A DNA stretch of 54,311 nucleotides. It comes from Parvularculaceae bacterium. Lineage in GTDB: Bacteria > Pseudomonadota > Alphaproteobacteria > Caulobacterales > Parvularculaceae. Position 1 is the first letter of the stretch, and each line of letters starts with the position of its first letter. Shown in pieces: positions 33,232 to 42,759 of the stretch. The stretch is taken from positions 1 to 54,311 of the forward strand of contig JAJFFW010000053.1 in NCBI GenBank assembly GCA_021776435.1. Direction: 5' to 3'. The notes under the pieces were generated by a model that had not been told where the DNA came from, made no database searches, and saw only the letters and a list, made by a program, of their open reading frames with translations. The position numbers and the translations under genes were made by a program.

Positions 33232-33969
33232 GTGAAGGATTATAAAGGACAGGACGTCCATAAATTAGGGAAATGCCTCCACAGTAAATGCTCACTATGT
33301 CCTGTGTCTGCATTGACTGAATGGACGAACCTCAATGACGCGTCCAATAATATTTTACAGTCTGCGCGGCAGACGAGCACCTATCAACCTGGCTCAACAA
33401 TTTTTCATCAAAATGACGCCCCGCTTGGAGTCTATTGCCTGATGAACGGTCTTGTCATCCTCAAACAAATGGATGTTCACGGGATTGAAACGGCATTCCG
33501 TCTCCTATTCCCTGGGCAAACTTGCGGGTGGAGAAGCTTATTTGGGGAGCACCCCCATCAAGCCAGCGCGTTGGTTCTTGAAGCCTCAACAGTCTGTTTT
33601 ATTCCCCTCAATGACATTGAAAATATGCTCCTTGAAGATCCAAGCTTGAGCAGGCGGTTCCTTAAAACAATCGCCCGCGACCCAGGCCCGGCGAATGCGG
33701 TTGTCTTACGCAACCCTCCCCTTGCGGTGCGTACCCGCCTTACTCACTTGCTGCTCATTTTAAGTGAGCAATGTATGTCCAAGTCGATCGACGGTGATCT
33801 CTGTTATCATCTGCCAATCCAGAGAAAGCATATTGCCTCTCTGATTGGGACAAGTGTGGAAACAGTGTCGCGAACTATCAAAGAGCTGGAAGACGATTCC
33901 GTGGTTTTTTTCGATCGAAAAAAAGTTTTAATACCGAGCATCGAAAAATTGCGACGCGAAGTCGAATGA
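33232..33969 (+). CDS. CRP/FNR-family transcription regulator (second)
   Basis: This is 245 residues from a GTG start with AAGAGG upstream. Cysteines C15, C20 and C23 near the N-terminus and one in STVCFIP at the FNR C122 position could bind an iron-sulfur cluster, but the spacing (x4, x2, no C near 29) differs from the regulator at 18302. A cyclic-nucleotide-binding-like domain spans about 45-140. The winged helix has LIGTSVETVSRTIKEL, with the same ETVSR reading residues. It is therefore expected to bind similar TTGA-type sites, giving two overlapping regulators. Signal unknown. Confidence 0.88.
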   Translation: MKDYKGQDVHKLGKCLHSKCSLCPVSALTEWTNLNDASNNILQSARQTSTYQPGSTIFHQNDAPLGVYCLMNGLVILKQMDVHGIETAFRLLFPGQTCGWRSLFGEHPHQASALVLEASTVCFIPLNDIENMLLEDPSLSRRFLKTIARDPGPANAVVLRNPPLAVRTRLTHLLLILSEQCMSKSIDGDLCYHLPIQRKHIASLIGTSVETVSRTIKELEDDSVVFFDRKKVLIPSIEKLRREVE

Positions 33970-34097
33970 CCGATAGGCCTTTGATGGATTCAGAAAATGC
34001 GACTATTTCCACTTGGCCGGAAAGTCGTTTACCTATGGAATTCGCGTCATAGTTTCCACTGATCCACAGAGACCTGATAACCCTTAAACAAAATAAC

Positions 34098-34125
34098 GCT
34101 TGCACTGTCTTGTACGATTGCAAGC
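34098..34125 (+). repeat. Inverted repeat upstream of the ThDP enzyme
   Basis: GCTTGCA and TGCAAGC (7 bp, perfect) are separated by 14 bases, about 130 bases ahead of the start at 34254. It could be an operator for the ThDP/FMN operon. Apart from this the 33970-34253 gap shows no gene. Confidence 0.35.
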
Positions 34126-34253
34126 AAGTGTGAAAAATCCATATGATCGTTATTTAACCGGATTGCGCGAACCGACCATCCATATTGGACAAGTTTGGCG
34201 AAACACCACAATCAAGCAAGTCGCAAACACCAGTTGCGGCGCGAGGAGAGGGA

Positions 34254-35801
34254 ATGAACGGAGCTGAATCACTCATTAACACACTCATAGATGCTGGCGT
34301 TGAAGTTTGCTTCGCCAACCCTGGCACATCAGAAATGCAGCTGGTGGCCGCACTTGATGCATATGACGGAATTCGACCAATTCTTGCTCTTTTTGAAGGG
34401 GTCGCAAGTGGCGCCGCTGACGGATATGGACGCATGGCGGGCAAACCTGCTGCGACGCTTCTCCATCTCGGTCCCGGTCTCGCGAATGCCGGGGCCAACC
34501 TACACAACGCCAAGCGCGCACGTACGCCGATCATTAATATCGTCGGCGATCATGCAAGCTACCATCTCGAATATGATGCTCCCTTGACGTCCGATATCGT
34601 CAGCCTGGCTACGCCGGTATCGGACTGGGTCCGCGTCTGCAAAAGCGCTTCCAATCTGCCAGCGGACGGTGCTGACGCTTTTGCAATGGCTATGGAATTT
34701 CCTGGAAAAATTGCGACGCTGATCGTTCCCGCCGAATTCGCATGGAGTGAGTCTAATTCTCCAGTCGCGCCGCCAACCCAGGCATCGGCTCCTGAGGCCG
34801 ATGAAGCCGCGATCGATGCAGCTTGCGCAGCCTTAAAAACGGGTGAGCCGACAACACTGTTTCTGGGCGGCCCAGCATTGCGTGCTGATTGCCTGGAACA
34901 GGCCGGACGCATTTCCGCCGCCACCGGCGCACGGATTATTTGTGAAACTTTCCCGGCGCGGATCGAACGCGGAGCTGGTCGTGTACCAGTCGAACGCCTG
35001 CCCTATTTCGGCGAAATGGCGTCAGAATATTTGAAACCCTTCAAGCATTTGATCATGGTCGGAGCCAAACCGCCAGTTTCGTTCTTCGCGTATCCCGACA
35101 AGCCAGGCTGGCTCAGCCCTGAAGGCGCGGCATGTCCAGTGCTTGCAGGACCGCGTGAGAATGCCTTGCTTGCCTTACGGGCGCTGGCTGATGTGCTGGA
35201 TGCACCCTCCGAACCTGTGATGCGGCAGACAGAGCAAATCCCACCCATTCCGCAGGGGAAACTATCTGCGGAAGGGATTGGCGCTGTCGTTTCAGCTTTT
35301 ATGCCTCAAAATGCAATCGTATCCGACGAAGCCGCGACTGCGGGTTTGGCGCTTTATCCCCTAACGGCCGGCGCACCGCCCCATGATTGGATGACGCTGA
35401 CCGGCGGCGCAATTGGTCAGGGGCTTCCATTAGCAATTGGCGCCTCTGTCGCCTGCCCCGATCGCAAGACAATCTGTCTGCAAGCTGACGGAAGCGCTAT
35501 GTATACAGTGCAAGCATTGTGGACAATGGCGCGCGAAGACCTCAACATTACGACTGTGATCATAAATAACGGCAGTTACGCTATTCTCAATATTGAACTT
35601 ATGAGAGTCGGTGTTGCTGCACCCGGCCCCAAAGCCCTCTCTTTACTGGATCTCAAAAGCCCAGAAATTGACTGGGTCTCCATCTCGAATGGCATGGGTG
35701 TACCTGCGGCGCGCGCAACAACTGTTGAAGAGTTTCAAAAAGAATTCGCCGAAGCGATCGCCCATAAGGGTCCCCGTTTGATCGAAGCCGTAATCGTATG
35801 A
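34254..35801 (+). CDS. ThDP-dependent enzyme, acetolactate synthase large-subunit-like
   Basis: This is 515 residues from ATG 34254 (GAGGAGAGGG upstream). Three ThDP-enzyme domains: N-terminal Pyr domain with FANPGTSEMQL and the catalytic-type glutamate in ALFEGVASGAADGYGRMAG; a central domain; and a C-terminal PP domain with the metal-ThDP motif QADGSAMYT...NNGSYAIL. Commonly annotated as an acetolactate synthase large subunit, but no regulatory subunit gene is adjacent. Its partner is an FMN alpha-hydroxyacid oxidase 37 bases downstream. The pair suggests oxidation of a 2-hydroxyacid to a 2-oxoacid followed by decarboxylation or carboligation, as in mandelate degradation (MdlB/MdlC). Substrate unknown. 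Confidence 0.85.
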   Translation: MNGAESLINTLIDAGVEVCFANPGTSEMQLVAALDAYDGIRPILALFEGVASGAADGYGRMAGKPAATLLHLGPGLANAGANLHNAKRARTPIINIVGDHASYHLEYDAPLTSDIVSLATPVSDWVRVCKSASNLPADGADAFAMAMEFPGKIATLIVPAEFAWSESNSPVAPPTQASAPEADEAAIDAACAALKTGEPTTLFLGGPALRADCLEQAGRISAATGARIICETFPARIERGAGRVPVERLPYFGEMASEYLKPFKHLIMVGAKPPVSFFAYPDKPGWLSPEGAACPVLAGPRENALLALRALADVLDAPSEPVMRQTEQIPPIPQGKLSAEGIGAVVSAFMPQNAIVSDEAATAGLALYPLTAGAPPHDWMTLTGGAIGQGLPLAIGASVACPDRKTICLQADGSAMYTVQALWTMAREDLNITTVIINNGSYAILNIELMRVGVAAPGPKALSLLDLKSPEIDWVSISNGMGVPAARATTVEEFQKEFAEAIAHKGPRLIEAVIV

Positions 35802-35838
35802 ACGGGAATAAAAGAACCTATTTATAGAAAGCGAAACC

Positions 35839-37008
35839 ATGCCCTCCATGCGCCTTGCCCCGGCATCTTCGGAAGATTATCGCCGGCTTGCAGAAAAGCG
35901 CCTCCCACGCATGTTGTTTGATTATATCGATGGCGGTTCCTTCGAGGAGATAACACTTGCGGCGAATGTCGTAGATTTCGATTCAATTCGTCTCAAACAA
36001 TGCGTTATGCGTGATGTTTCAAATGTTGATACGCATACGCATATTCTCGGTGAAAGATATTCAATGCCGCTAGCCCTGGCGCCAATTGGCATGGGTGGAA
36101 TGATGGCGCGCCGTGCGGAAGTTCAGGCCGTCAAAGCAGCAGAAGCGATGGGTGTTCCTTTTTGTCTTTCAACGGTTTCGATCTGTTCTCTAGAAGAAGT
36201 CGCCAAGGGTGCAACAAAGCCTTTCTGGTTTCAACTCTACATGATGAAAGATCGCGGATTTGTCTCGGCCCTATTAGAACGGGCGGCGGCGGCTGGGTGC
36301 GATACGTTGGTTTTCACCGTAGATCTCGCGAGAATAGGAGTCCGTTATCGCGATGTCAGGAATGGCATGGTCGGCGGCGTTTCGGCTTTGGGCAGAGCCC
36401 GAATGGCGTACGAGTTCATCAGCCATCCACAATGGCTCGTTGATGTGGGACTAAAGGGAAAACCTCTCACTTTTGGCAACCTCGGTGAATACGTTCCTGA
36501 CGCCGCTAATGTTTCCCAGTTCAAGGAATGGGTGAATAATCAATTCGACCCAAGCGTAACGTGGAAGGACATTGAATGGTTGCGCAAAATTTGGGGAGGA
36601 AAACTCATTATCAAAGGTGTGCTGGAAACCCAGGACGCCTCGAGCGCCGCTGATGCTGGGGCTGATGCGATTATTGTTTCAAATCATGGGGGCCGTCAGT
36701 TGGACGGAGTCTCGTCTTCGATCAGCCTGCTGCCAGAAATCGCAGCAGCTCTGGAAAACCGCGTTGAAATTTTGATGGATGGCGGAGTGCGGTGCGGTCA
36801 GGACGTCGTCAAGGCGGTCGCATGCGGCGCTAAAGCCGTATTGATTGGTCGTCCCTGGATTTGGGCAGTCGCCGCGCGTGGCGGTTCTGGATTGAAATCT
36901 CTATTGCGCGCGTTCAAGATAGAAATGGACGTTACCATGGCGCTCACAGGCGTCACATCCGTCACCGATCTCAACCGTGATATTCTATCTCTGGTCGATG
37001 TTGCGTAA
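35839..37008 (+). CDS. FMN-dependent alpha-hydroxyacid oxidase/dehydrogenase (LldD-like)
   Basis: This is 389 residues, the TIM-barrel of the lactate/glycolate/mandelate oxidase family. Visible: LPRMLFDYIDGGS at the N-terminus with the active-site tyrosine, PIGMGGMM, the catalytic SNHGGRQLDG (His and Arg), and DGGVRCGQDV...GRPWIW for FMN phosphate. It oxidises a 2-hydroxyacid to the 2-oxoacid. The substrate (L-lactate, glycolate, mandelate or other) cannot be told from the motifs. Co-transcribed with the ThDP enzyme and followed by an intrinsic terminator. Confidence 0.9.
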   Translation: MPSMRLAPASSEDYRRLAEKRLPRMLFDYIDGGSFEEITLAANVVDFDSIRLKQCVMRDVSNVDTHTHILGERYSMPLALAPIGMGGMMARRAEVQAVKAAEAMGVPFCLSTVSICSLEEVAKGATKPFWFQLYMMKDRGFVSALLERAAAAGCDTLVFTVDLARIGVRYRDVRNGMVGGVSALGRARMAYEFISHPQWLVDVGLKGKPLTFGNLGEYVPDAANVSQFKEWVNNQFDPSVTWKDIEWLRKIWGGKLIIKGVLETQDASSAADAGADAIIVSNHGGRQLDGVSSSISLLPEIAAALENRVEILMDGGVRCGQDVVKAVACGAKAVLIGRPWIWAVAARGGSGLKSLLRAFKIEMDVTMALTGVTSVTDLNRDILSLVDVA

Positions 37009-37019
37009 TCTATGTAATT

Positions 37020-37049
37020 CGTCAAATTATTTTGACGGTTTCTTTTTCA
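37020..37049 (+). terminator. Rho-independent terminator after the hydroxyacid oxidase
   Basis: CGTCAAA-TTAT-TTTGACG forms a 7-bp stem with a 4-base loop, followed by GTTTCTTTTT. It lies 12 bases past the stop codon and closes the ThDP/FMN operon. Confidence 0.75.
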
Positions 37050-37134
37050 GATAATGGTCCGCTCGTCGCCTTCATTTCACTCTGTATAACGCATAGCGCG
37101 ATAGGTCTAAATATCATCTGGTGTTGAGAATCCC

Positions 37135-38790
37135 ATGACAATACTCCGCAATCCTGCTTCATCTCAAGCCAAAGAATGGTGGCGCGGCGCCGTCATATAT
37201 CAAATCTATCCCCGAAGTTTCCGGGATTCCAATGGCGACGGAATAGGTGATTTGAGAGGGTGTATAGAGGGGCTCGAATACATCCGTTCTTTGGGCGTTG
37301 ATGCAATCTGGTTGTCTCCTTTCTTCACTTCACCGATGCGCGATTTTGGATATGATATCGCGAACTATACTGATGTTGATCCCATTTTCGGAACCATTGA
37401 TAACCTTGACGAATTGGTCACGAAAGCACACGCATCCAATATCAAAGTGATCATCGATCAAGTCTATTCGCATACGTCTAATCAACACCCGTGGTTCAAC
37501 GAAAGCCGTCAGGATCGAACGAATTCAAAATCTGACTGGTATGTTTGGGCTGATCCGAAAGATGACGGTTCACCACCGACAAACTGGCAATCGGTTTTTG
37601 AAGGAAGCGCGTGGACCTGGGACAGTCGTCGACAGCAATATTATCTTCACAACTTTCTTTCCAGCCAACCAGATTTAAACGGTCACAACCCACAGGTACA
37701 AGACGCACTCCTCAAAGTTGCACGTTTTTGGCTAAACAGAGGCGTCGACGGGTTTCGACTGGACGCTTTAAATTTTACGATGCATGATCAAGAACTGCAT
37801 GATAACCCTCCCGCTCCGAAGGACCAGCGCGACCCAACCCGCCCTTTCGGATATCAGCAACACAAATTCAATCAATCTCATCCCGATATTGTTGATTTCA
37901 TAGAGCGTATCCGTAAAGTGACAGATGCGTATGACGCGTGCTTCACAGTTGGTGAAGTTGTCGGGCCTAAGCCGTTACGCGAGATGAAAGCGTTCATCAA
38001 AGGCTCGGCGCGTTTGAACTCAGCTTATAATTTCGATTTTTTATACGCAGAGCAACTCACAAGCGACCTCGTAAAACAGTCCATCATATCGTGGTCTGGG
38101 GGGCAGACTGAAGGTTGGCCTTCATGGGCGTTTTCAAACCATGATGCTCCGCGCGCGATAAGTCGCTGGCGGAATCAGAATGATTCAAACGCCTACGCCA
38201 GGCTCACGATCATGTTGCTGTTGAGCCTGCGCGGGAATGTTTTTGTGTATCAGGGAGAAGAACTGGGATTAGAACAGGCTCATATACCATTTGAAAAACT
38301 GAAAGATCCGGAAGCGATTGCGAATTGGCCGGCCACTTTAGGACGCGACGGCGCTCGAACGCCCATGCCATGGCGTAAAAAGGCGCCAAATAATGGATTT
38401 TCAGATTGCAAGAACGCACTCTGGCTACCGATTGATTCTCGTCATTCTTCTCTCTCAATCGATCACCAGGAAAAGGACGCGGCATCCACTTTGAATTTCG
38501 TGAAACGGATGATCGCGTTACGACAGAATACACCTGCAATTCGGCACGGTTCAATTGCGATCCTCAACGCCCCTGACCCCCTTGTTTGTTTTACCCGCAG
38601 TGAAGGCGACAAGATCGTACTTTGCGTCTTTAATCTCGGTGATCAATCCGTTGAATGGATGCCACCTAATGTCGAACAATTCAAATTAATGATGTCCACT
38701 GAGTTGAATCTTCAACCGCCCGGCTCTCAAGGCTCACAACCACCTGCCCTTATACCGGCTATTTCTGGCTACCTTGCCGCCAAATATTAA
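37135..38790 (+). CDS. GH13 alpha-glucosidase (oligo-1,6-glucosidase type)
   Basis: This is 551 residues with no signal peptide, so cytoplasmic. GH13 motifs in order: GDGIGDLRG, DQVYSHTS (region I), DGFRLDALNF with the nucleophile Asp, FTVGEVVG with the acid/base Glu, and FSNHDAPRA with the transition-state Asp. This matches the alpha-glucosidases that hydrolyse maltose, isomaltose or malto-oligosaccharides. It is convergent with an SLC45-type sugar transporter, its likely source of substrate. A carbohydrate regulator is not visible. Confidence 0.93.
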   Translation: MTILRNPASSQAKEWWRGAVIYQIYPRSFRDSNGDGIGDLRGCIEGLEYIRSLGVDAIWLSPFFTSPMRDFGYDIANYTDVDPIFGTIDNLDELVTKAHASNIKVIIDQVYSHTSNQHPWFNESRQDRTNSKSDWYVWADPKDDGSPPTNWQSVFEGSAWTWDSRRQQYYLHNFLSSQPDLNGHNPQVQDALLKVARFWLNRGVDGFRLDALNFTMHDQELHDNPPAPKDQRDPTRPFGYQQHKFNQSHPDIVDFIERIRKVTDAYDACFTVGEVVGPKPLREMKAFIKGSARLNSAYNFDFLYAEQLTSDLVKQSIISWSGGQTEGWPSWAFSNHDAPRAISRWRNQNDSNAYARLTIMLLLSLRGNVFVYQGEELGLEQAHIPFEKLKDPEAIANWPATLGRDGARTPMPWRKKAPNNGFSDCKNALWLPIDSRHSSLSIDHQEKDAASTLNFVKRMIALRQNTPAIRHGSIAILNAPDPLVCFTRSEGDKIVLCVFNLGDQSVEWMPPNVEQFKLMMSTELNLQPPGSQGSQPPALIPAISGYLAAKY

Positions 38791-38831
38791 AGCGCCGTGT
38801 GAAAACCGTTTCGTACTTCTCGCTCGGCGCT

Positions 38832-40361
38832 CTAAGAAGCAGCCTGCGGCGAAACATCGTCAACGAATAACGTCACCAGCGCTGCAATAAGAAAACTACC
38901 CCCGCCCAAGGTCAGCGCATAAATCGCCTGCCCATCAAATAGGTTGCCGACAAGCAGACCTAAAATGGTGGCCGAGATCAATTGAGGCAGAATGATAAAA
39001 ATATTGAATATCCCCATATACACACCGGCTTTATTCGAAGGAATCGCTCTCGATAAAATTGCATAGGGCACGGATAACATTGACGCCCAGGCGATACCAA
39101 CGCCGATCATAGACAATATCAACATCGAAGGATCGCGAATAAGTGAAAATGAAATTAAACCGATCCCGCCAATCGAAAGACTGACCATATGGACAGTTTT
39201 ACGGCTTGTTATTGCCGTCAAGCCTGGAATAGCCAACACCGTAATCATCGCAAAGCCATTAAAACCCACGAATAAGGCTCCAACCCATTTTACGCCCTCA
39301 TGGAACACTTCCGATGTCGGATCACTGACTCCAAAATGAAAATTGGTCACAGCGGCGGTTGCGTATATCCACAGAGAAAACATCGCGAACCAAGAGAAGA
39401 ATTTCACGACAGCAAGTTGCTTCATCGTTTTTGGCATCAAAAACAGATCAACTGCAATCTCAGAAAATGCATTTTGCGGTATACGCCATTTAGTCAAAAT
39501 TTCTACAATAATTTTCATAGCGCCGATTAGAGCAACCACGCCACTCAATACAAACAACTCTTTATCGAGAGCGAATTGGATAATAACGCCCGTCAACACT
39601 ACGCCTATGACCACCCACAAGGAGCCTGCTCGCAGACGCCTGGCAGGTTTGATACGCTTGTGTCCTATGGACGAGATCATGTGACGGCCGTGAGCAGTCT
39701 TGTTTCCCGTTGGCTGATCAACCGTATTAAACGTTTTGCGGGCGTATTCTTTGGTTGTAAAAACTGTCCAGAGAATAGAAACGACCAAAATGATCGCTCC
39801 AATGTAAAATGCAAATGGATAGGATCGAGGTATGACGCTAGCGTCAACTCCATTAGCGACATAAACCCAGTTTGCGAACACCAACGGCTGAGCCGATAGG
39901 AGTAAACCGCCTGCTGCGATAAAGAATCCTTGGGCGGCAAATCCTGTAATATGCTGACGGTCCGGCAGCACATCGATGACCAATGCGCGATACGGCGCAA
40001 CCATCATATTGAGTGATGCGCCCAACACCCAGGCCAGAGCAACCATTGACCAAAACGTTGAAATGTTCGGTATAGTGATTAACGCCGTTATGGCGGCCAA
40101 TGCCCCAAACATTAGGAATGGAAGGCGATGACCTAATCTCCCCCCGGTCTTATCACTCATATATCCGACGAGAGGTTGCACAAGGAGGCCAGTCAGCGGA
40201 ACGGCTAACCAGAGCTCGGGTTTAGCGCCAACATCGAATCCGAGGGTGCGGAACATGCTGCTTAAATTCAGAGTTTGAAGGCTGAATCCGACTTGAATGC
40301 CCAAAAACCCGATGGCCATACTCCAAATTCGCCAGTAACTTATAGTGGTCTTGGCCACCAC
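38832..40361 (-). CDS. MFS sugar transporter, SLC45/GPH-like
   Basis: This is 509 residues with 12 predicted transmembrane helices and a large charged central loop (about 205-240). The loop after helix 2 reads VGYMSDKTGGRLGHRLPFLMFGA, the MFS motif in the form seen in SLC45-like sucrose/maltose-proton symporters. It probably imports a di- or oligosaccharide for the convergent GH13 alpha-glucosidase. The 40362-40547 spacer upstream holds no recognisable gene. Confidence 0.85.
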   Translation of the reverse strand: MVAKTTISYWRIWSMAIGFLGIQVGFSLQTLNLSSMFRTLGFDVGAKPELWLAVPLTGLLVQPLVGYMSDKTGGRLGHRLPFLMFGALAAITALITIPNISTFWSMVALAWVLGASLNMMVAPYRALVIDVLPDRQHITGFAAQGFFIAAGGLLLSAQPLVFANWVYVANGVDASVIPRSYPFAFYIGAIILVVSILWTVFTTKEYARKTFNTVDQPTGNKTAHGRHMISSIGHKRIKPARRLRAGSLWVVIGVVLTGVIIQFALDKELFVLSGVVALIGAMKIIVEILTKWRIPQNAFSEIAVDLFLMPKTMKQLAVVKFFSWFAMFSLWIYATAAVTNFHFGVSDPTSEVFHEGVKWVGALFVGFNGFAMITVLAIPGLTAITSRKTVHMVSLSIGGIGLISFSLIRDPSMLILSMIGVGIAWASMLSVPYAILSRAIPSNKAGVYMGIFNIFIILPQLISATILGLLVGNLFDGQAIYALTLGGGSFLIAALVTLFVDDVSPQAAS

Positions 40362-40547
40362 GCGTTCTCCATATTGATTGCAACATCGAATCTATACAAC
40401 TATCGCGGGAATCGAATGTTCTGTCGATGCATAAAGCCTCTCAAAGACGAGATCACATGATCGAAGGAAACGATAAAACCGCAAGGCATTGAGAGATATC
40501 CATCACGCGCATTGCGCGCACCCTGACTCGAAGTGACTGATTTTACG

Positions 40548-41015
40548 TCACTGACTCGCCGCGTCATTACCCCCGTACACATCCGCAGCGCGCGCGATAA
40601 ACGCATCGCTCATGCGCAAGAATGCTTTCTCAAAAACGACTTTAGCCGCTGTTTGCAAAAAGACATTTTTAAATTCGAAATGAATTTCAAAATCGATGAT
40701 CGACCCGCTTTGCGCCTGATCTTCGAACCGCCAAAGGTTTTGTAAATGGCGAAATGGACCGTCCGCATATTCCACTTCTATACGGTAGTCGGATTTGTTG
40801 AGGTTGACATGGCTGCGAAACTTTTCACGAAAAACTTTATAAGCGACAAGCATATCCGCCGTCAGCGCGCCATGTCCGTTTGTAATATCCTTTTTGACTA
40901 CTCTCAGACCGGCACACCAGGGAAGAAACTCCGGATAACGCTCTACATCAGCAACCAGATCGTACATCTGCGATGCGCTGTAAGGGACCTCTGTTCGCGT
41001 ACGCCTGGACGTCAT
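40548..41015 (-). CDS. START-domain protein of the RatA/Coq10 family
   Basis: This is 155 residues. A polyketide-cyclase/START fold is indicated by RTRTEVPYSASQMYDLVADVERYPEFLPWCAG and by the C-terminal helix FEKAFLRMSDAFIARAADVYG. In Alphaproteobacteria these proteins are ubiquinone-binding Coq10 homologs assisting respiration; the RatA toxin name comes from E. coli and is probably misleading. It is the last gene of a lipA-GST-ratA unit. Confidence 0.9.
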   Translation of the reverse strand: MTSRRTRTEVPYSASQMYDLVADVERYPEFLPWCAGLRVVKKDITNGHGALTADMLVAYKVFREKFRSHVNLNKSDYRIEVEYADGPFRHLQNLWRFEDQAQSGSIIDFEIHFEFKNVFLQTAAKVVFEKAFLRMSDAFIARAADVYGGNDAASQ

Positions 41016-41021
41016 TGTTTA

Positions 41022-41717
41022 TTATAGGTCCCCGGCGCACATGGCGCGTCCAGCGACTCCATCATTCACTTCCAGCATACGATCCATCCAGGAGACGACA
41101 GGCGCAGGCGTATCGTAAAACGTTTCCGACGTGACGCATCTCTGCCATTGAAGCGGGCTGAACACGATATAGTCAGAAATATTCGGTACGGCCCCGCCGA
41201 GAAAATCATGAGCGCCCAACGGGGCCATGAGAGTCGCGAGCCCAGCTTCCATTGACTCTTTTCCGGACATGGTTTTTTGGTCGAGGCTTTCGAGGTTCGC
41301 ACCGAAACGCTTTTCGCGCGTGTCGCGAAAATAATCCTGATCTCTTTTGTCAAGGATTGCGTGAACGCGCTTCATCATGAATGGAACAAGCGGTGGGAAA
41401 AGTACGGCGCCAGTCCAAGTGCGAAAAAACTCCGCCGCAGCCCATTCTCCGCTTGAATGCGCAAGTGGGCGTTCCGGATAGGTTGCTTCCAAATAACACA
41501 CAATTGACCAACTGTCGGTCACAACTTTATCGCCATCGACCAGTATGGGCAATTTACCGTAGTCCGGGTCCGGATAGTTTTGTTTTTCCGTGAATCTCAA
41601 CAACGTCGTTTCGTATTTCAGTCCCTTGTGGGCGAGCGCCAATCTCGCAAGCCAACAAAAAGGGCTGAATCGCAACTCAGATTGAGCGCCGCATAAATCA
41701 TAAAATTTGAGTGTCAT
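41022..41717 (-). CDS. Glutathione S-transferase family protein
   Basis: This is 231 residues. The N-terminal thioredoxin-like domain (MTLKFYDLCGAQSELRFSPFCWLARLALAHKGL, GKLPILVDGDKVVTDSWSI) contains the cis-Pro and the Ser/Asp glutathione site, followed by an all-helical domain (about 90-225). It lies 6 bases from both neighbours, between lipA and the ratA-like gene. Substrate unknown. Confidence 0.88.
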   Translation of the reverse strand: MTLKFYDLCGAQSELRFSPFCWLARLALAHKGLKYETTLLRFTEKQNYPDPDYGKLPILVDGDKVVTDSWSIVCYLEATYPERPLAHSSGEWAAAEFFRTWTGAVLFPPLVPFMMKRVHAILDKRDQDYFRDTREKRFGANLESLDQKTMSGKESMEAGLATLMAPLGAHDFLGGAVPNISDYIVFSPLQWQRCVTSETFYDTPAPVVSWMDRMLEVNDGVAGRAMCAGDL

Positions 41718-41722
41718 GATCT

Positions 41723-42694
41723 TTATCCTTTAGCTGCACGAGCGGCGCGAAGCTTGGCAAAGTCTTCGCCAGCATGGTGAGACGACCTGGTTAAAGGACT
41801 CGACGACACCATCAAAAACCCTTTAGCGCGTGCAAGGCTTTCATAGGACTTAAACTCTTCCGGATGGACAAACCGATCAACCGGCACATGCCGTCGCGTG
41901 GGCTGGAGGTATTGTCCGATGGTGATGAAATCAATGTCTGCTGAACGCATGTCATCCATCACTTGCATCACTTCTTCGCGTGTTTCGCCGAGGCCGACCA
42001 TAATGCCGGATTTCGTGAACATTTGCGGATCACGTTCTTTGACTTGCGCAAGCAGGCGAAGGGAATGGAAATAACGCGCACCGGGTCGGATCGAAAGGTA
42101 AAGTCGCGGTACAGTTTCAAGGTTGTGATTAAAGACGTCCGGCTTCGAATCGATCACGATCTCCGCAGCGCCATCTTTACGCAGAAAATCCGGCGTAAGT
42201 ATCTCAATCGTTGTCATCGGGGCGCTTATACGGATAGCATTTACGACTTTGGCAAAATGTTCGCCGCCGCCATCCAGGAGGTCATCACGATCCACTGATG
42301 TTATCACCACGTGGGAAAGCCCCATCTCAACGACCGCAGAGGCGACATTTGCCGGCTCGTCGAGATCAAGTGGAAGAGGCATTCCGGTCTTAACGTTACA
42401 AAACGCACAAGCTCGCGTGCAGGTGTCGCCCATGATCATCATGGTCGCGTGTCTCTTCGTCCAGCACTCTCCGATATTAGGACAAGCAGCCTCTTCACAT
42501 ACAGTATGCAGATTTTTGGCGCGCACGATGGCGCGGGTCTCATCAAAACTTTTTGAGACCGGCGCTTTAACGCGAATCCAATCAGGTTTTCGCTGAACCG
42601 GGCTCTCCGGCCGGTTCTGTTTTTCCGGATGACGAACCTTAACGGACCCGTCGTCTGAAGCGCCAGAAGAATTTCTATCGAATAATGTCACCAT
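41723..42694 (-). CDS. lipA: Lipoyl synthase
   Basis: This is a 323-residue radical-SAM enzyme. The auxiliary cluster cysteines C66, C71 and C77 ([12 protein letters not shown]) and the SAM cluster C92-x3-C96-x2-C99 (CTRACAFC) are all present, as is the C-terminal RSSHHAGED with the serine that ligates the auxiliary cluster. It inserts two sulfurs into octanoyl domains to make lipoate for pyruvate and 2-oxoglutarate dehydrogenases. It is followed 5 bases later by a GST and then the ratA-like gene. Confidence 0.97.
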   Translation of the reverse strand: MVTLFDRNSSGASDDGSVKVRHPEKQNRPESPVQRKPDWIRVKAPVSKSFDETRAIVRAKNLHTVCEEAACPNIGECWTKRHATMMIMGDTCTRACAFCNVKTGMPLPLDLDEPANVASAVVEMGLSHVVITSVDRDDLLDGGGEHFAKVVNAIRISAPMTTIEILTPDFLRKDGAAEIVIDSKPDVFNHNLETVPRLYLSIRPGARYFHSLRLLAQVKERDPQMFTKSGIMVGLGETREEVMQVMDDMRSADIDFITIGQYLQPTRRHVPVDRFVHPEEFKSYESLARAKGFLMVSSSPLTRSSHHAGEDFAKLRAARAAKG

Positions 42695-42759
42695 AAAGCG
42701 TCATGTAGCAGCGCTAGCATTCGATTGTAAGGGGGGAGCGCGCTGGCGCAATGGCTATT

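Noticed and set aside
38791-38835. AGCGCCG/CGGCGCT inverted repeat between the glucosidase and transporter genes
   Set aside because: The loop would be about 30 bases and no T-run follows, so I do not call a terminator.
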